This document shows positions 28,148-28,301 of a stretch of 28,301 nt of DNA, piece after piece. The number at the start of each line of letters is the position of its first letter. Within the stretch, counting starts at the first letter, position 1. The position numbers were made by a program, and so were the translations under genes. The stretch comes from Actinomycetes bacterium. Lineage in GTDB: Bacteria; Actinomycetota; Actinomycetes; Mycobacteriales; Mycobacteriaceae. The notes under the pieces were generated by a model. That model did no database searches and was not told where the DNA came from. It saw only the letters and a program-made list of their open reading frames with translations. The stretch is from the NCBI GenBank assembly GCA_023460175.1, contig JAEWRC010000061.1:1-28301 (forward strand), written 5' to 3'.

Positions 28148-28301
28148 ATGTCTGTGCCCGCCCTGAATCTGCTGCTGGGGCCGGACGCCGCCGACATCCT
28201 GGCGGCCGCCGCCGGTGAGTACGACGCGGACCTGACGGCCCTGCGGGTCGCCGACGCCCACGTCGCGCCGACCGGCGGCGTCCGGGTGCGCTACGTCGCC
28301 G
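28148..28301 (+). CDS. Unidentified protein, N-terminal fragment
   Basis: An open frame starts at ATG 28148 (or ATG 28136 in the same frame, adding four residues) and runs off the window after 51 codons. It reads MSVPALNLLLGPDAADILAA, then an acidic stretch EYDADLTALRVADAHVAP and GGVRVRYVA. There is no signal peptide, and the composition is normal coding for this genome. The beginning of a nucleotide- or phosphotransferase-like domain is conceivable (a strand ending VRVRYVA), but there is too little sequence to say. A weak CATGGT hexamer lies 8 nt before ATG 28148, and the palindrome/direct repeat at 28087-28113 is the likely operator. Confidence 0.6.
   Translation, partial: MSVPALNLLLGPDAADILAAAAGEYDADLTALRVADAHVAPTGGVRVRYVA

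Noticed and set aside
1..28301. Prophage, IS element, integrase or defence island
   Set aside because: No transposase, integrase, restriction or toxin-antitoxin gene is seen; composition and gene order are those of a mycobacterial core chromosome.

Overview
The window is high-GC chromosomal DNA with the gene order of a mycobacterium, most likely a non-tuberculous Mycobacterium/Mycolicibacterium. The indicators are the block rsmE / phoH-ybeY-CNNM/CorC-era / amiA2 / recO-uppS-hypothetical / zur-smtB / glyS, then TPM protein / dgt / dnaG / Rv2342-like small protein / tRNA-Asn, and a MarR gene divergent from a fused ECF transporter plus ecfT. From memory this matches the M. tuberculosis stretches Rv2372c-Rv2357c, Rv2345-Rv2342 and Rv2327-Rv2325c; I could not check it by search. 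The genes lying between those blocks here (two CAP proteins, SIMPL protein, DUF1206 membrane protein, acyl-CoA oxidase-like gene, VIT transporter, phytase-like protein) differ from what I remember of M. tuberculosis.

Layout. 1-1529: end of rsmE, converging on a membrane protein with a degenerate GGDEF domain. 1530-5533: promoter and tightly packed operon phoH-ybeY-CNNM/CorC-era (RNA processing and ribosome maturation). 5543-8134 (minus): amidase followed by two tandem secreted CAP-domain proteins that share a 77-bp identical segment. 8230-10401: recO-uppS-hypothetical, all overlapping. 10415-11163 (minus): zinc regulators smtB and zur, with an AT-rich palindrome upstream. 11289-13382: SIMPL protein and glycyl-tRNA synthetase. 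13390-16340 (minus): TPM/coiled-coil/Gly-rich envelope protein followed by a DUF1206 membrane protein. 16411-20284: dgt, dnaG and two small paralogous secreted Cys proteins. 20310-20796: small YtxH-like protein (minus), tRNA-Asn(GTT) with a promoter and a 3' hairpin. 20788-22725 (minus): acyl-CoA oxidase-like dehydrogenase. 22826-24550: VIT/CCC1 metal transporter abutting a secreted phytase-like protein. 24581-25066 (minus): MarR regulator with a tandem-repeat-encoded tail. 25145-28065: fused S-A-A ECF transporter and EcfT. 28148-28301: start of an unidentified gene.

The window is mostly conserved housekeeping DNA. I see no phage, IS element, CRISPR array or defence island, and no clearly new multi-gene system. 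The most informative extra signals are a recurrent TANNNT hexamer placed 7-9 nt before start codons (predicted leaderless genes), the CAP pair with probable gene conversion, the paired small Cys proteins, the degenerate GGDEF protein, the palindromes at the smtB, marR and 28.1-kb promoters, and the self-contained ECF importer of unknown substrate. No stretch longer than 300 bases lacks a gene; the longest gaps are 1530-1706 (177 bp, phoH promoter), 20550-20705 (156 bp, tRNA promoter), 11164-11288 (125 bp, smtB operator) and 17716-17834 (119 bp, hairpin plus dnaG promoters).
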